Assembly (NCBI GenBank): GCA_027069385.1
Contig: JALXER010000135.1
Coordinates: forward strand, 1-21,816
From: Paracoccaceae bacterium
Lineage (GTDB): Bacteria; Pseudomonadota; Alphaproteobacteria; Rhodobacterales; Rhodobacteraceae
Reading direction: 5' to 3'
Length of the DNA: 21,816 nt
The position numbers were made by a program, and so were the translations under genes. Under the pieces are notes generated by a model that saw only the letters and a program-made list of their open reading frames with translations, did no database searches and was not told the origin of the DNA. Of the stretch, positions 1 through 6,486 are shown one piece after another. Every line of letters starts with the position of its first letter. The first letter of the stretch is position 1.

Positions 1-126
1 ATGGCTCTGGACATACAACAATGACCGGCCCAACATGGCCATCGGCGGGATCACCCCCGCCATGAAACTGAAACAAGCCGCGTAATTCTACAAGCGGACC
101 CCATCAAAAATGGGGGGATTACCCGG
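1..126 (+). mobile_element. 3' end of an IS3-family insertion sequence
   Basis: The window opens inside an insertion sequence. The first 85 bases encode the last residues of an IS3-family transposase. They are followed by a terminal segment containing a small inverted repeat (CCCCAT, loop CAAAA, ATGGGG, about 94-110) and a GGGGGGATTACC tail, typical of the right end of many IS3-family elements in proteobacteria. The exact outer boundary is uncertain because the left end and the target duplication lie outside the window. The IS end is only about 20-25 bases from the stop codon of the AT-rich operon to its right, so it marks one edge of that island or has trimmed it. Confidence 0.75.
2..85 (+). 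CDS. IS3-family transposase (OrfB/rve), C-terminal fragment
   Basis: Frame 2 reads WLWTYNNDRPNMAIGGITPA followed by MKLKQAA and a TAA stop at 83-85. The pattern Y-N-x-x-R-P-N-M-A-x-G-G-I-T-P is the characteristic C-terminal end of IS3-family OrfB DDE transposases (integrase core, rve). Only 27 residues are visible because the gene enters from the left edge, so it cannot be said whether the element is intact. Base composition differs from the AT-rich operon beside it. Confidence 0.85.
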   Translation, partial: WLWTYNNDRPNMAIGGITPAMKLKQAA

Positions 127-148
127 GGACTACCTCTATCTCCGCAAA

Positions 149-2314
149 TCAAGTGGAAAGGTCATGGAAGTCATTAATAATTTTCAGTTTTCCCAGTTCT
201 AATAATTCCTGTTTCTCAATATCAATGAATTCAATAAAGCCATCTAAACAATGATCTTTCTCGCAGTTAATAATGTACTCTATTAAATCATCCTCATAAT
301 TCTCAAATATACCCGATGCATACAGCAGGGCTTTCACATAGGTTCCAACATTCTCACCACTTAAAAACTGTAACGCGGTCAATACATTGTAATCGGAAAC
401 TTCGGGATTCAAGATAGTAGCGTCGGGAAGAAACTTTTTCAAAGTGCTTCTTCGGACTGTTTTTACGTCCCACTTCTCTCTTTTTCCGACAATCTCGAAG
501 ACTTCTTTTCTGTATATTAAAAGTGAAAAGTATCCCAACAAAATTCCGGAATATTTCATTTTTGATAAGTACCGGTATTTCTCGAACTCTCCATTTGTTT
601 TCAAGGTTTCCAACAGCCTGAATTCTGAAACGAAAGCACAAATTTCAGAAAAAACCTCATCCATTGAGTATTTGTATTTATTCGGAACGAAATGGTTATA
701 ATATGCGTGGCCTATTTCGTGTGCCAAGGACAATAAATCGGTTAGCCTGTCTTGATAATCTAATAAAATGTATGTCCGCCCCTCTACATACCTGAATATG
801 GAAACATCCTGCGATGCCTCGGGGAGCAAGTATTTTGGATCAAATAAAAAATCGATATTAGCCGGAGCATATGAATCCGCCACAATATCTTTGGCCAGAC
901 TGAAACTGATGCCATCTTCTTTGAAGGGGGTGTACTCAGCAAAATCTATAATGTTGTCATAGACTTCCTTCACCAATTTTTGTGACAGAAACGCACCAAC
1001 ATCAAATTCATACTGCGAAAGTTCTAAGTTCCAAGAACTCTCTGCGATCAGATCATATGCCGTTTTTACTAATCTTGGGAGGTCGACTTCCAGGGCGCGC
1101 TCGATCTCTTCCGGGAGGCTCGATGACATGCGCATCCGTATTGTATCAAAGGCATTATACTTTTCTCCGTTAATATCGTACTTCAGTTCTGTAAGCGCAT
1201 GCTCGTGCTTTTCATATAATTCACTATGTTTCTCCAAAAAATCAAAATTCTCGTCGAGCATCTCTACTTTCTTCCAGTCGTTTTCGTCCCCTGTTTTAAT
1301 GAAATTGATATATGCAAGCTGAACTTCATCCGCTTTTTTCAGCTTTGCCGGAACAATGGGCTTTGTGTATACATATTTCCCGCTAGGAAACATCGTATCT
1401 ATATGCTGTCTGTCTGACCTTTTGTTCAAGAATACTTCATTCACCCACATCCGTACCATCAAAGACGCAGCAATATCCCCCTCAATTGACATCCCTGCAT
1501 TTTGAGAAATTTCAAAGGGAAATTCAGTGAAACCAGCATCTACTTCTTCTGGTTTTTTTAGCACTGAGGCCCCGGACATATATATACCATATCCCGAGTG
1601 GTAAATATGCACGTTTTTTTCAAGAACTGCCTTCATCGTTGATTTGTCGGAATGTCTGATTTCGTCCGCAGCGAGGAATACAACAACTTGATCACTTAGA
1701 TTTTCATGTATTTCTTTTGATTCTCTAAGAGTCGAAATCTCGGTGGAAAACTCGAGTTTATACTGATGAAAAAGCTCCGCAAGTTCTTTTGCCAACGCTT
1801 CACACTTTGGCGTCCCCAGATGCTCACGCCTGTAAAACCTTTGGGTGCCTAAATTCTCTTCTCCCACAAAGTCAGGATCAATCAGGGTAAACTTTCGCAC
1901 ACCATGCTCGATTAGTTTCCCGACAAGCGTTGATCCTACCGTTCCCACTCCAACCACTACTGCAATCCACTCAGAAGGTTGAGCATGCACCGCCCCATTG
2001 GCCTTTAAGTATTCCAGGAATGCTAAATACTTTTTATTAAGACCATCACTCTCGGTGATTGTTCCAATTGCATTTGCTTCGTTCAATATCTCCAGCCAAG
2101 ACTCTAACTGACCTTGTGGTACGCCAATTTTAGGAGCTTCAGTATTCAGTTTTTTTAAGTCAATCCCGTCATTGAGCAGGTTTAATAATTTCCACACCGT
2201 TGCAAATTCATCCACTTCAATTTTTTTATTTTTGAATCTGTTTTTCATCGAAGAAAACTCGATAGAGTTGTCATCCGGGTTCCCGATGAATCTTAGAAAG
2301 GAATTCAATCTCAT
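149..2314 (-). CDS. E1/ThiF/MccB-like adenylating enzyme fused to an M3-like zinc metallopeptidase
   Basis: A 721-residue protein with two catalytic parts. Residues ~1-110 are a small N-terminal region resembling the peptide-recognition (winged-helix/RRE-like) start of E1-type RiPP enzymes; this is inference. Residues ~117-300 are an E1/ThiF Rossmann fold: G122-x-G124-x-x-G127-S, acidic D146 (LIDPD), the ENLGTQRF stretch with N154/Q158/R159, K170 and D217 (AADE), as expected for ATP-dependent adenylation of a C-terminal carboxylate. There is no CxxC zinc pair and no obvious E1 thioester cysteine, which favours adenylation only, as in MccB. After a helical linker, residues ~440-690 look like an M3 (oligoendopeptidase F-like) domain: H532-E-I-G-H536 plus E557 in SEICAFVSE, matching the PepF AETAS-type helix. 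The start ATG follows GTAGGA closely. Its composition is much more AT-rich than that of the nos or ugp genes, suggesting transfer. The E1-peptidase fusion with an upstream MFS exporter suggests peptide-antibiotic biosynthesis; the substrate is unknown. Confidence 0.85.
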   Translation of the reverse strand: MRLNSFLRFIGNPDDNSIEFSSMKNRFKNKKIEVDEFATVWKLLNLLNDGIDLKKLNTEAPKIGVPQGQLESWLEILNEANAIGTITESDGLNKKYLAFLEYLKANGAVHAQPSEWIAVVVGVGTVGSTLVGKLIEHGVRKFTLIDPDFVGEENLGTQRFYRREHLGTPKCEALAKELAELFHQYKLEFSTEISTLRESKEIHENLSDQVVVFLAADEIRHSDKSTMKAVLEKNVHIYHSGYGIYMSGASVLKKPEEVDAGFTEFPFEISQNAGMSIEGDIAASLMVRMWVNEVFLNKRSDRQHIDTMFPSGKYVYTKPIVPAKLKKADEVQLAYINFIKTGDENDWKKVEMLDENFDFLEKHSELYEKHEHALTELKYDINGEKYNAFDTIRMRMSSSLPEEIERALEVDLPRLVKTAYDLIAESSWNLELSQYEFDVGAFLSQKLVKEVYDNIIDFAEYTPFKEDGISFSLAKDIVADSYAPANIDFLFDPKYLLPEASQDVSIFRYVEGRTYILLDYQDRLTDLLSLAHEIGHAYYNHFVPNKYKYSMDEVFSEICAFVSEFRLLETLKTNGEFEKYRYLSKMKYSGILLGYFSLLIYRKEVFEIVGKREKWDVKTVRRSTLKKFLPDATILNPEVSDYNVLTALQFLSGENVGTYVKALLYASGIFENYEDDLIEYIINCEKDHCLDGFIEFIDIEKQELLELGKLKIINDFHDLST

Positions 2315-2355
2315 ATTTCCTACAGCTTTCCGAACTTGCTTTATGTTTCCACACC

Positions 2356-2383
2356 AGCCCCGCCCTCGTTAAAGGGCGAGACC
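2356..2383 (-). other. hairpin between the 18-codon ORF and the E1-peptidase gene
   Basis: On the minus-strand transcript, GGTCTCGCCCT (2383-2373) pairs with AGGGCGGGGCT (2366-2356) around a 6-nt loop. This gives 11 base pairs, three of them G-U. No U-tract follows in the minus direction, so it is not a classical terminator. It could act as an attenuator, an RNA processing site or a 3' stabiliser for a short upstream message. In the E. coli microcin C operon a hairpin between mccA and mccB is known to favour the peptide message over the enzyme message; a similar role here is inference. Confidence 0.5.
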
Positions 2384-2438
2384 ATCTTTTGTTGTCATTT
2401 CGATTGTTTTTATTTCTAAAAACAGCTGCTATCACAGA

Positions 2439-2495
2439 CTAGCAGAGTAGAACGCACGACCACCATCTTTTAGCTACAGATTTGCTGAGTTTCAT
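2439..2495 (-). CDS. candidate 18-residue precursor peptide (unannotated small ORF)
   Basis: An ORF of 18 codons plus TAG encodes MKLSKSVAKRWWSCVLLC. Its ATG (2495-2493) overlaps the TGA stop of the MFS gene (2494-2492) as ATGA. It is preceded by AAGGGGGTG with a 7-nt spacer, one of the best ribosome-binding sites in the window. It lies in the 177-bp gap between exporter and E1-peptidase genes, where MccB-type systems would carry a short precursor. The peptide has a basic N-terminal half, a Trp-Trp pair and two cysteines, one of them C-terminal. It does not end in Asn like microcin C or in Gly-Gly like ThiS. Chance occurrence of an 18-codon ORF is possible, so confidence rests on the start signal, the overlap and the context. 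Confidence 0.5.
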   Translation of the reverse strand: MKLSKSVAKRWWSCVLLC

Positions 2496-3730
2496 AAGTA
2501 TTCACCCCCTTTCGTTTTTGACTTTATTTTTGTAAGTATTGCGATGACTGTGAAAAACACAGTTAGGGTTGCCCCAATCACCAACCATGCATTCTGAAGG
2601 CCAATAGCCCTGACCAACTGGGAAACCACAAAAGCCGATATTGCGCCCCCAAAAGTGAATGCGAGACTTGATAAGCTCAACATCGTTGATCTGACCTCAT
2701 CATCAACCAACTTGTTTAGCAGCGTGAACATAGGGGGGTTTGCCATTGAATACACCAGAATGAAGAACAGGTATAAGGCAATGAAATGCGGGGTATTTTC
2801 AGCAAATGACAGAAAAACCATTACAGAACTGAACAACACCGGTACGATCAGAATCTGGGCTTGAATACTTATGTTTAAAGCTCTTGAAATGTTCGTAATA
2901 ATGAGGGGGCCAATAATTGACGATGCGAAATATCCGGCTGTAACCCAACCAAAAACCGTATACGAAATGTCTGGGCTGATTTCCCGAGCCCGTGGCTGCC
3001 AAAAGGCATCGATCGTTGCCATTCCGATCCCCACCAAAACGCCCAGAACAAGTAGGTTTTTCAGCCAGAAGCTTTTCCTGATAGTCTGATATGCCAATGA
3101 AAAACGTGATTTATACGTCCTTCCAGAACCGCCTTTGCTAACGGTTGTTTCTCCTTCGCGAAATAGTAAAGGAGTGACAAGCAGGTGGGCAATCACCAGT
3201 ATGGTTACAAACAAGACATTCCATTCAGTCCCCGAGATCATGTTTATCTTGGGCGCATAGCTTGGCAAATACCCTCCACCGACGCTCCCGGCAACCATAC
3301 CCAATGCCATTGTGGCCTGAAAAATACCGGTATGGGCCTCTACTTCATCTTCTTCCCCTCTACTCTTCAAGACCTCGACGAACCATGCATCAATCGTTCC
3401 AGACATTAACGCCATCGCAACACCCAAAAACGCCATTGACACGGCAAGAAGAAGAATTCCACCACCCGATATCAATAAAACACCGGCAATAATTCGGGCC
3501 AACAAGGACATCCTAAAGGTGAATATCCTTCCTCTTACATCGGCAAGTGCACCCAAGGGAACTTCAAAAATGGCCGCAAAAACAGGGGCTATTCCCAGCA
3601 CCACCCCGACTTGCCAAACCTCTAATCCTCTGTCCAGAAAGTAAACGCCCTGTATGGCGAGGAACACCCCAAATCCGATTCCTAAAAGGAATTCATGGAT
3701 TTGCATGCGCATTCTAAAGGAGAGTTTCAT
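2492..3730 (-). CDS. MFS transporter, probable peptide/drug exporter
   Basis: A 412-residue, strongly hydrophobic protein with about twelve predicted membrane segments. A motif-A-like GALADVRGR lies in the loop after segment 2 (residues ~55-64), and a charged central loop (KSRGEEDEVEAH and the region after residue ~190) separates the halves, as in major-facilitator proton-coupled transporters. It is first in a minus-strand operon with the 18-codon ORF (ATGA overlap) and the E1-peptidase. Context suggests export or self-protection for a modified peptide, as MFS exporter MccC does in microcin C loci; the cargo is not readable from sequence. The start chosen is the first ATG, which has only a weak GGTAA upstream; an internal ATG at residue 7 or 9 is possible. 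AT-rich composition matches the E1 gene. Confidence 0.85.
   Translation of the reverse strand: MKLSFRMRMQIHEFLLGIGFGVFLAIQGVYFLDRGLEVWQVGVVLGIAPVFAAIFEVPLGALADVRGRIFTFRMSLLARIIAGVLLISGGGILLLAVSMAFLGVAMALMSGTIDAWFVEVLKSRGEEDEVEAHTGIFQATMALGMVAGSVGGGYLPSYAPKINMISGTEWNVLFVTILVIAHLLVTPLLFREGETTVSKGGSGRTYKSRFSLAYQTIRKSFWLKNLLVLGVLVGIGMATIDAFWQPRAREISPDISYTVFGWVTAGYFASSIIGPLIITNISRALNISIQAQILIVPVLFSSVMVFLSFAENTPHFIALYLFFILVYSMANPPMFTLLNKLVDDEVRSTMLSLSSLAFTFGGAISAFVVSQLVRAIGLQNAWLVIGATLTVFFTVIAILTKIKSKTKGGEYL
2503..2511 (-). promoter_or_regulatory. strong ribosome-binding site for the 18-codon ORF
   Basis: On the minus strand AAGGGGGTG can pair over nine positions (one G-U) with the 16S anti-Shine-Dalgarno sequence, 7 nt before the ATG at 2495. 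It is embedded in the last codons of the MFS gene (KGGEYL), which encourages translational coupling. The downstream E1-peptidase gene has only a weaker, closer GTAGGA. Confidence 0.6.
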
Positions 3731-3820
3731 TTATTACCAATAGTAGTTTCTAAGATTTCGTTGCCATAACCGGAATGCGTTTACTATCTTTTACGGTTAA
3801 TCGTCTTTACACCTTAAGGT

Positions 3821-3848
3821 AGTATCGACGTGATCTTCAAAAAGTCAA
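3821..3848 (-). promoter_or_regulatory. putative sigma-70-type promoter of the MFS / E1-peptidase operon
   Basis: On the minus strand TTGACT (3848-3843) is followed after 16 bases by GATACT (3826-3821), matching 5 of 6 and 4 of 6 consensus positions. The perfect 10-bp palindrome ACCTTAAGGT (3811-3820) lies at the expected transcription start and could be an operator. This would give an untranslated leader of about 80 nt before the MFS ATG. Prediction by eye only. Confidence 0.5.
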
Positions 3849-4162
3849 GAATATCTTTTGGTTGTTGATTGCGTGACAAGATACAGCTACCAATCCATGG
3901 TCTTATTTGCCTCTAGATTTTCGACCCGTTAGTTGCCAGTTTGGGCTTGTCGCGGAATTGTGCCGCTCCGTTAACAGCGTTTTGTGTACAAAAAGAGAAC
4001 TGCAACAGGATTGAATCGCACTGCTGAGGTTAAGCCAGCGGTACGCGGTGCGTGGGTCGCCGTTGGGTGCTGCCTTGTGATTGCTTAAGTGATTAAAGCT
4101 TTACTATCGGCGGGTTTGCGGCCTAAATGTCGGGCGAATGCTTTGAATACGGGCTGCGGTCC

Positions 4163-4170
4163 AAGGGGGT
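4163..4170 (+). promoter_or_regulatory. ribosome-binding site supporting a TTG start
   Basis: AAGGGGGT lies 4 nt before the in-frame TTG at 4175. The upstream in-frame ATG at 4127 has no Shine-Dalgarno sequence (preceded by GTTTGCGGCCTAA). This decides the start of the 4Fe-4S gene. Confidence 0.6.
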
Positions 4171-4174
4171 TGGG

Positions 4175-6121
4175 TTGTCTACTACGTTGATACTATGCGA
4201 TTGTTCGGGGTCTATGGCGCTGGATGCGGCGGGACTGTCCAAGGCGACGGGCATGGCGTGTTCGCGCGTTCACAGCGCGTTATGCACGCGTGAACTCGGT
4301 GATGCGGCAAGATTGCTCAAGAACGGTGATGCGGTGGTGGCCTGCCAGCAGGAACGCCGGATTTTCGAGGAACTGGCCGAGGAACTGGAGATCGCGCCGC
4401 CGGTTTTCGTCGATCTGCGCGACCGGGCCGGTTGGTCGGCAGAGGGCAGGAAAGCAAAGGCCAAAATGGCGGCGTTGCTGGCCGATGCTGCCCTGCCCAC
4501 GCCTGCGGTCAAGCTGTTCGACATTGAATCACAGGGGCAATGCCTGATTCTCGGCCCCGAGAAAGTGGCGCTGGCGGCGGCTGAACAGCTTAGCGAGGTG
4601 CTGAGCGTTACGGTGCTGCTGGAGCGGGTCGACGAGGTGCCCCTGGGGCGCGATTTCGATCTGGTGGTCGGGCGGTTGCGGCAGGTTTCCGGCGGGCTGG
4701 GGCAGTTCGACGTGCGTATCGATGCGCTGCAAATGGTGGTTCCGGGCGGGCGCGGGGCCCCGCAACTGGGGGCGCCGCGCGATGGCGGGCATACCGAATG
4801 CGACCTAATTCTGGACTTGCGCGATGCGCCCGCCCTTTTCCACCACAAGCGCGATGGTTATCTGCGTGCCGACCCGCGCCACCCCGGTTCCGTCAGCAAA
4901 GCGGTGTTCGAGGCCAGCCAGTTGATCGGCGGCTTTGACAAGCCGTTCTATGTGGCGTTCGACCCGTATATCTGCGCCCATTCCCGCGCCGAAATCACCG
5001 GCTGTTCCAACTGCATCGATGCCTGTGAATCCGGTGCCATTCGCTCGGATGGCGACCACGTTGTGGTTGACCCGCTGGTCTGTGCGGGCTGTGGCGATTG
5101 CGCGTCGCTGTGCCCGTCCGGCGCGATTTCTTATGAGGTGCCGAGCTTTGCCTATCTGCTTCAACGCATCGAAACCTTGGCGCACACCTATCGCGAGGCG
5201 GGCGGCAAGGCCCCGCGTCTGCTGGTCCACGAATCGGAATTCGGGGCCGAAATGATCGCGCTGCTGGCCCGTTTTGGTCAGGGGCTGCCCGCCGATGTTA
5301 TTCCGCTGCAAGTCGAAAGCCTGAGCAGTTTTGGTCATGCGGAAATGATGGCCGCGCTGGGCTGCGGTTTTGTGGCGGTCGATGTGCTGTTGTCCCCCAA
5401 GACCGGCCGCGACACGCTGGAAAAGGCGCTGGCACTGGCGCTGGCGATCAGCGACAATGCCGCCATTCGGCTGCTTGACCTGAACGACCCCGACGCGCTG
5501 GGCGAGGCGCTCTTTGGCCGGAAAACCGACAAACCGCACGCGCCTGTTCTGCCGATTGGCAACCGTCGGCAGGTAACACGACTGGCGGCCAAGGCGGTGC
5601 GCGGGGTGCCCGATGCGCCGGTGCCGCTGCCCGAGGGCGCGCCTTATGGTACGGTGGTGGTTGACCAGAACGCCTGCACGCTGTGCCTGTCTTGCGTGTC
5701 GCTCTGCCCGTCAGGGGCGTTGGGCGATAACGAGGACAAACCGCAACTGCGCTTTCAGGAGGACGCCTGCCTGCAATGCGGTATCTGTACCCATGCCTGC
5801 CCAGAAAACGCCATCAGCCTGAAACCGCAACTTGACCTGTCCGATGCGGCACTGGCGCAAAGGGTGATCTATGAGGAAGAGCCGTTCGCCTGCATATCCT
5901 GCGGGGCACCTTTCGGGGTGAAATCCAGCATAGAGCGAATCGTCGCGCAATTGGCAGGCAAACACCCGATGTTTATCAATTCGGATAACGGCAAACTGAT
6001 CCAGATGTGCGAAAAATGCCGAATCGAGGCGCAATTCAGTGTTGATTCGAACCCGTTCAAGGCCGCCGACAAGCCGATAACCCGCACCACCGAGGACTAT
6101 CTGAAGCGCCGCGACCAGTAA
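4175..6121 (+). CDS. multi-cluster 4Fe-4S binding protein (polyferredoxin-like)
   Basis: About 648 residues from the TTG start; 664 if the ATG at 4127 is used. The N-terminus (TLILCDCSGSM) and the whole layout match a family of large soluble 4Fe-4S proteins I recall from Rhodobacterales, often near formate dehydrogenase genes. Cysteine groups in order: C-x8-C-x2-C-x3-C around 266-283 (an unusual first cluster lacking the final Cys-Pro), CAGCGDCASLCP around 303-314, CTLCLSCVSLCP around 499-510, CLQCGICTHACP around 530-541, then two CxxC pairs at ~572-575 and ~610-613 that may bind another cluster or zinc. Residues ~340-410 resemble the delta/HdrA-type hydrogenase iron-sulfur domain. No signal peptide, so probably cytoplasmic electron transfer. 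The partner is not in this window, and a link to the nos genes is unproven. Confidence 0.85.
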   Translation: MSTTLILCDCSGSMALDAAGLSKATGMACSRVHSALCTRELGDAARLLKNGDAVVACQQERRIFEELAEELEIAPPVFVDLRDRAGWSAEGRKAKAKMAALLADAALPTPAVKLFDIESQGQCLILGPEKVALAAAEQLSEVLSVTVLLERVDEVPLGRDFDLVVGRLRQVSGGLGQFDVRIDALQMVVPGGRGAPQLGAPRDGGHTECDLILDLRDAPALFHHKRDGYLRADPRHPGSVSKAVFEASQLIGGFDKPFYVAFDPYICAHSRAEITGCSNCIDACESGAIRSDGDHVVVDPLVCAGCGDCASLCPSGAISYEVPSFAYLLQRIETLAHTYREAGGKAPRLLVHESEFGAEMIALLARFGQGLPADVIPLQVESLSSFGHAEMMAALGCGFVAVDVLLSPKTGRDTLEKALALALAISDNAAIRLLDLNDPDALGEALFGRKTDKPHAPVLPIGNRRQVTRLAAKAVRGVPDAPVPLPEGAPYGTVVVDQNACTLCLSCVSLCPSGALGDNEDKPQLRFQEDACLQCGICTHACPENAISLKPQLDLSDAALAQRVIYEEEPFACISCGAPFGVKSSIERIVAQLAGKHPMFINSDNGKLIQMCEKCRIEAQFSVDSNPFKAADKPITRTTEDYLKRRDQ

Positions 6122-6178
6122 GATTCCCGCAAATTCCGGCGGCCCGGTTCCTTGGGTAAAGGGGCGATCCGGTCCGTA

Positions 6179-6246
6179 AAAACAGGCTGAATCGCGAATC
6201 GTTGCCATGGCTTGCGCGATTCGCCCTGCCTTGATTTGCCTGTTTT
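6179..6246 (+). other. long nested fold-back downstream of the 4Fe-4S gene
   Basis: An outer 9-bp inverted repeat, AAAACAGGC (6179-6187) with GCCTGTTTT (6238-6246), encloses an inner perfect 8-bp repeat, GAATCGCG (6189-6196) with CGCGATTC (6215-6222). An alternative inner pairing, GCGAATCG with CGATTCGC, uses overlapping bases. The loop contains the palindrome GCCATGGC. The structure begins 57 bp after the 4Fe-4S stop and ends in TTTT, so it may serve as that gene's terminator or as a 3' stabiliser. A classical U-tract beyond the stem is missing. Confidence 0.4.
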
Positions 6247-6323
6247 CCAGCCAAAAAGGCACAATCCCGCCATATTTCGGTATTAATCTTGCTTAACGGC
6301 ACCTAAAAGCGCCCGTTTGTGAG

Positions 6324-6371
6324 TAAAAAGTATCACTTTTTAGCCGTTCATCAAAATAATCCTTGATTATT
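6324..6371. promoter_or_regulatory. two spaced palindromes, candidate operator pair
   Basis: TAAAAAGT-atc-ACTTTTTA (6324-6342) and AATAATC-ctt-GATTATT (6355-6371) are both perfect inverted repeats with 3-bp centres. The centres (6333 and 6363) are exactly 30 bp apart, about three helical turns, so bound dimers would sit on the same DNA face. The half-sites differ from each other, so one regulator need not bind both. They do not match a Pho box. Confidence 0.4.
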
Positions 6372-6486
6372 AATGTGATACGGTGAAAACTTAATGTGTA
6401 TTCGATCAAAGAGTGTGTTTTTGAACCAGTGAGTGTTTGCGGCCCTTACAAGCGCTGACTCGAGTAACCCATTAATGGAGAACAGT

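Larger units (their letters stand above)
3731..4174. other. intergenic region: operon promoter and AT-rich to GC-rich transition
   Basis: A gap between the divergent MFS and 4Fe-4S genes. The left part (to about 3900) is AT-rich like the MFS operon and carries its putative promoter. From about 3950 the composition approaches that of the chromosomal backbone. No tRNA, terminator, direct repeat or credible gene is visible. A promoter for the 4Fe-4S gene presumably lies near 4075-4107 (TTGCTT and TACTAT are present, but with a short 15-bp spacer); this is too weak to call. Confidence 0.5.
6122..6486. other. intergenic regulatory region before the PstS-OmpA gene
   Basis: 365 bp without a gene. 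It holds the nested fold-back at 6179-6246. It then becomes AT-rich from about 6265, with two short palindromes at 6324-6342 and 6355-6371 and an inverted GTATCAC/GTGATAC pair at 6330-6336 and 6376-6382. A promoter for the downstream gene should lie here, but no convincing -35/-10 pair could be chosen by eye. Confidence 0.5.

Noticed and set aside
149..2314. E1-like protein as part of a CBASS/Bil-type anti-phage ubiquitin-like system
   Set aside because: No E2, ubiquitin-like protein, JAB/M67 peptidase or nucleotide cyclase nearby, and no thioester cysteine; the M3-like domain and MFS neighbour fit peptide modification better.
3750..3767. Five-codon ORF MATKS in the leader upstream of the MFS gene (minus strand), considered as a microcin-type peptide
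   Set aside because: No Shine-Dalgarno sequence and far too short to distinguish from chance; the 18-codon ORF is much better supported.
3850..4126. Search for a tRNA or att site at the right edge of the AT-rich island
   Set aside because: No cloverleaf, CCA-like end or direct repeat matching the IS end was found by eye.
4805..5539. 244-codon minus-strand open frame inside the 4Fe-4S gene
   Set aside because: Antisense shadow; the plus strand carries the conserved cysteine clusters.
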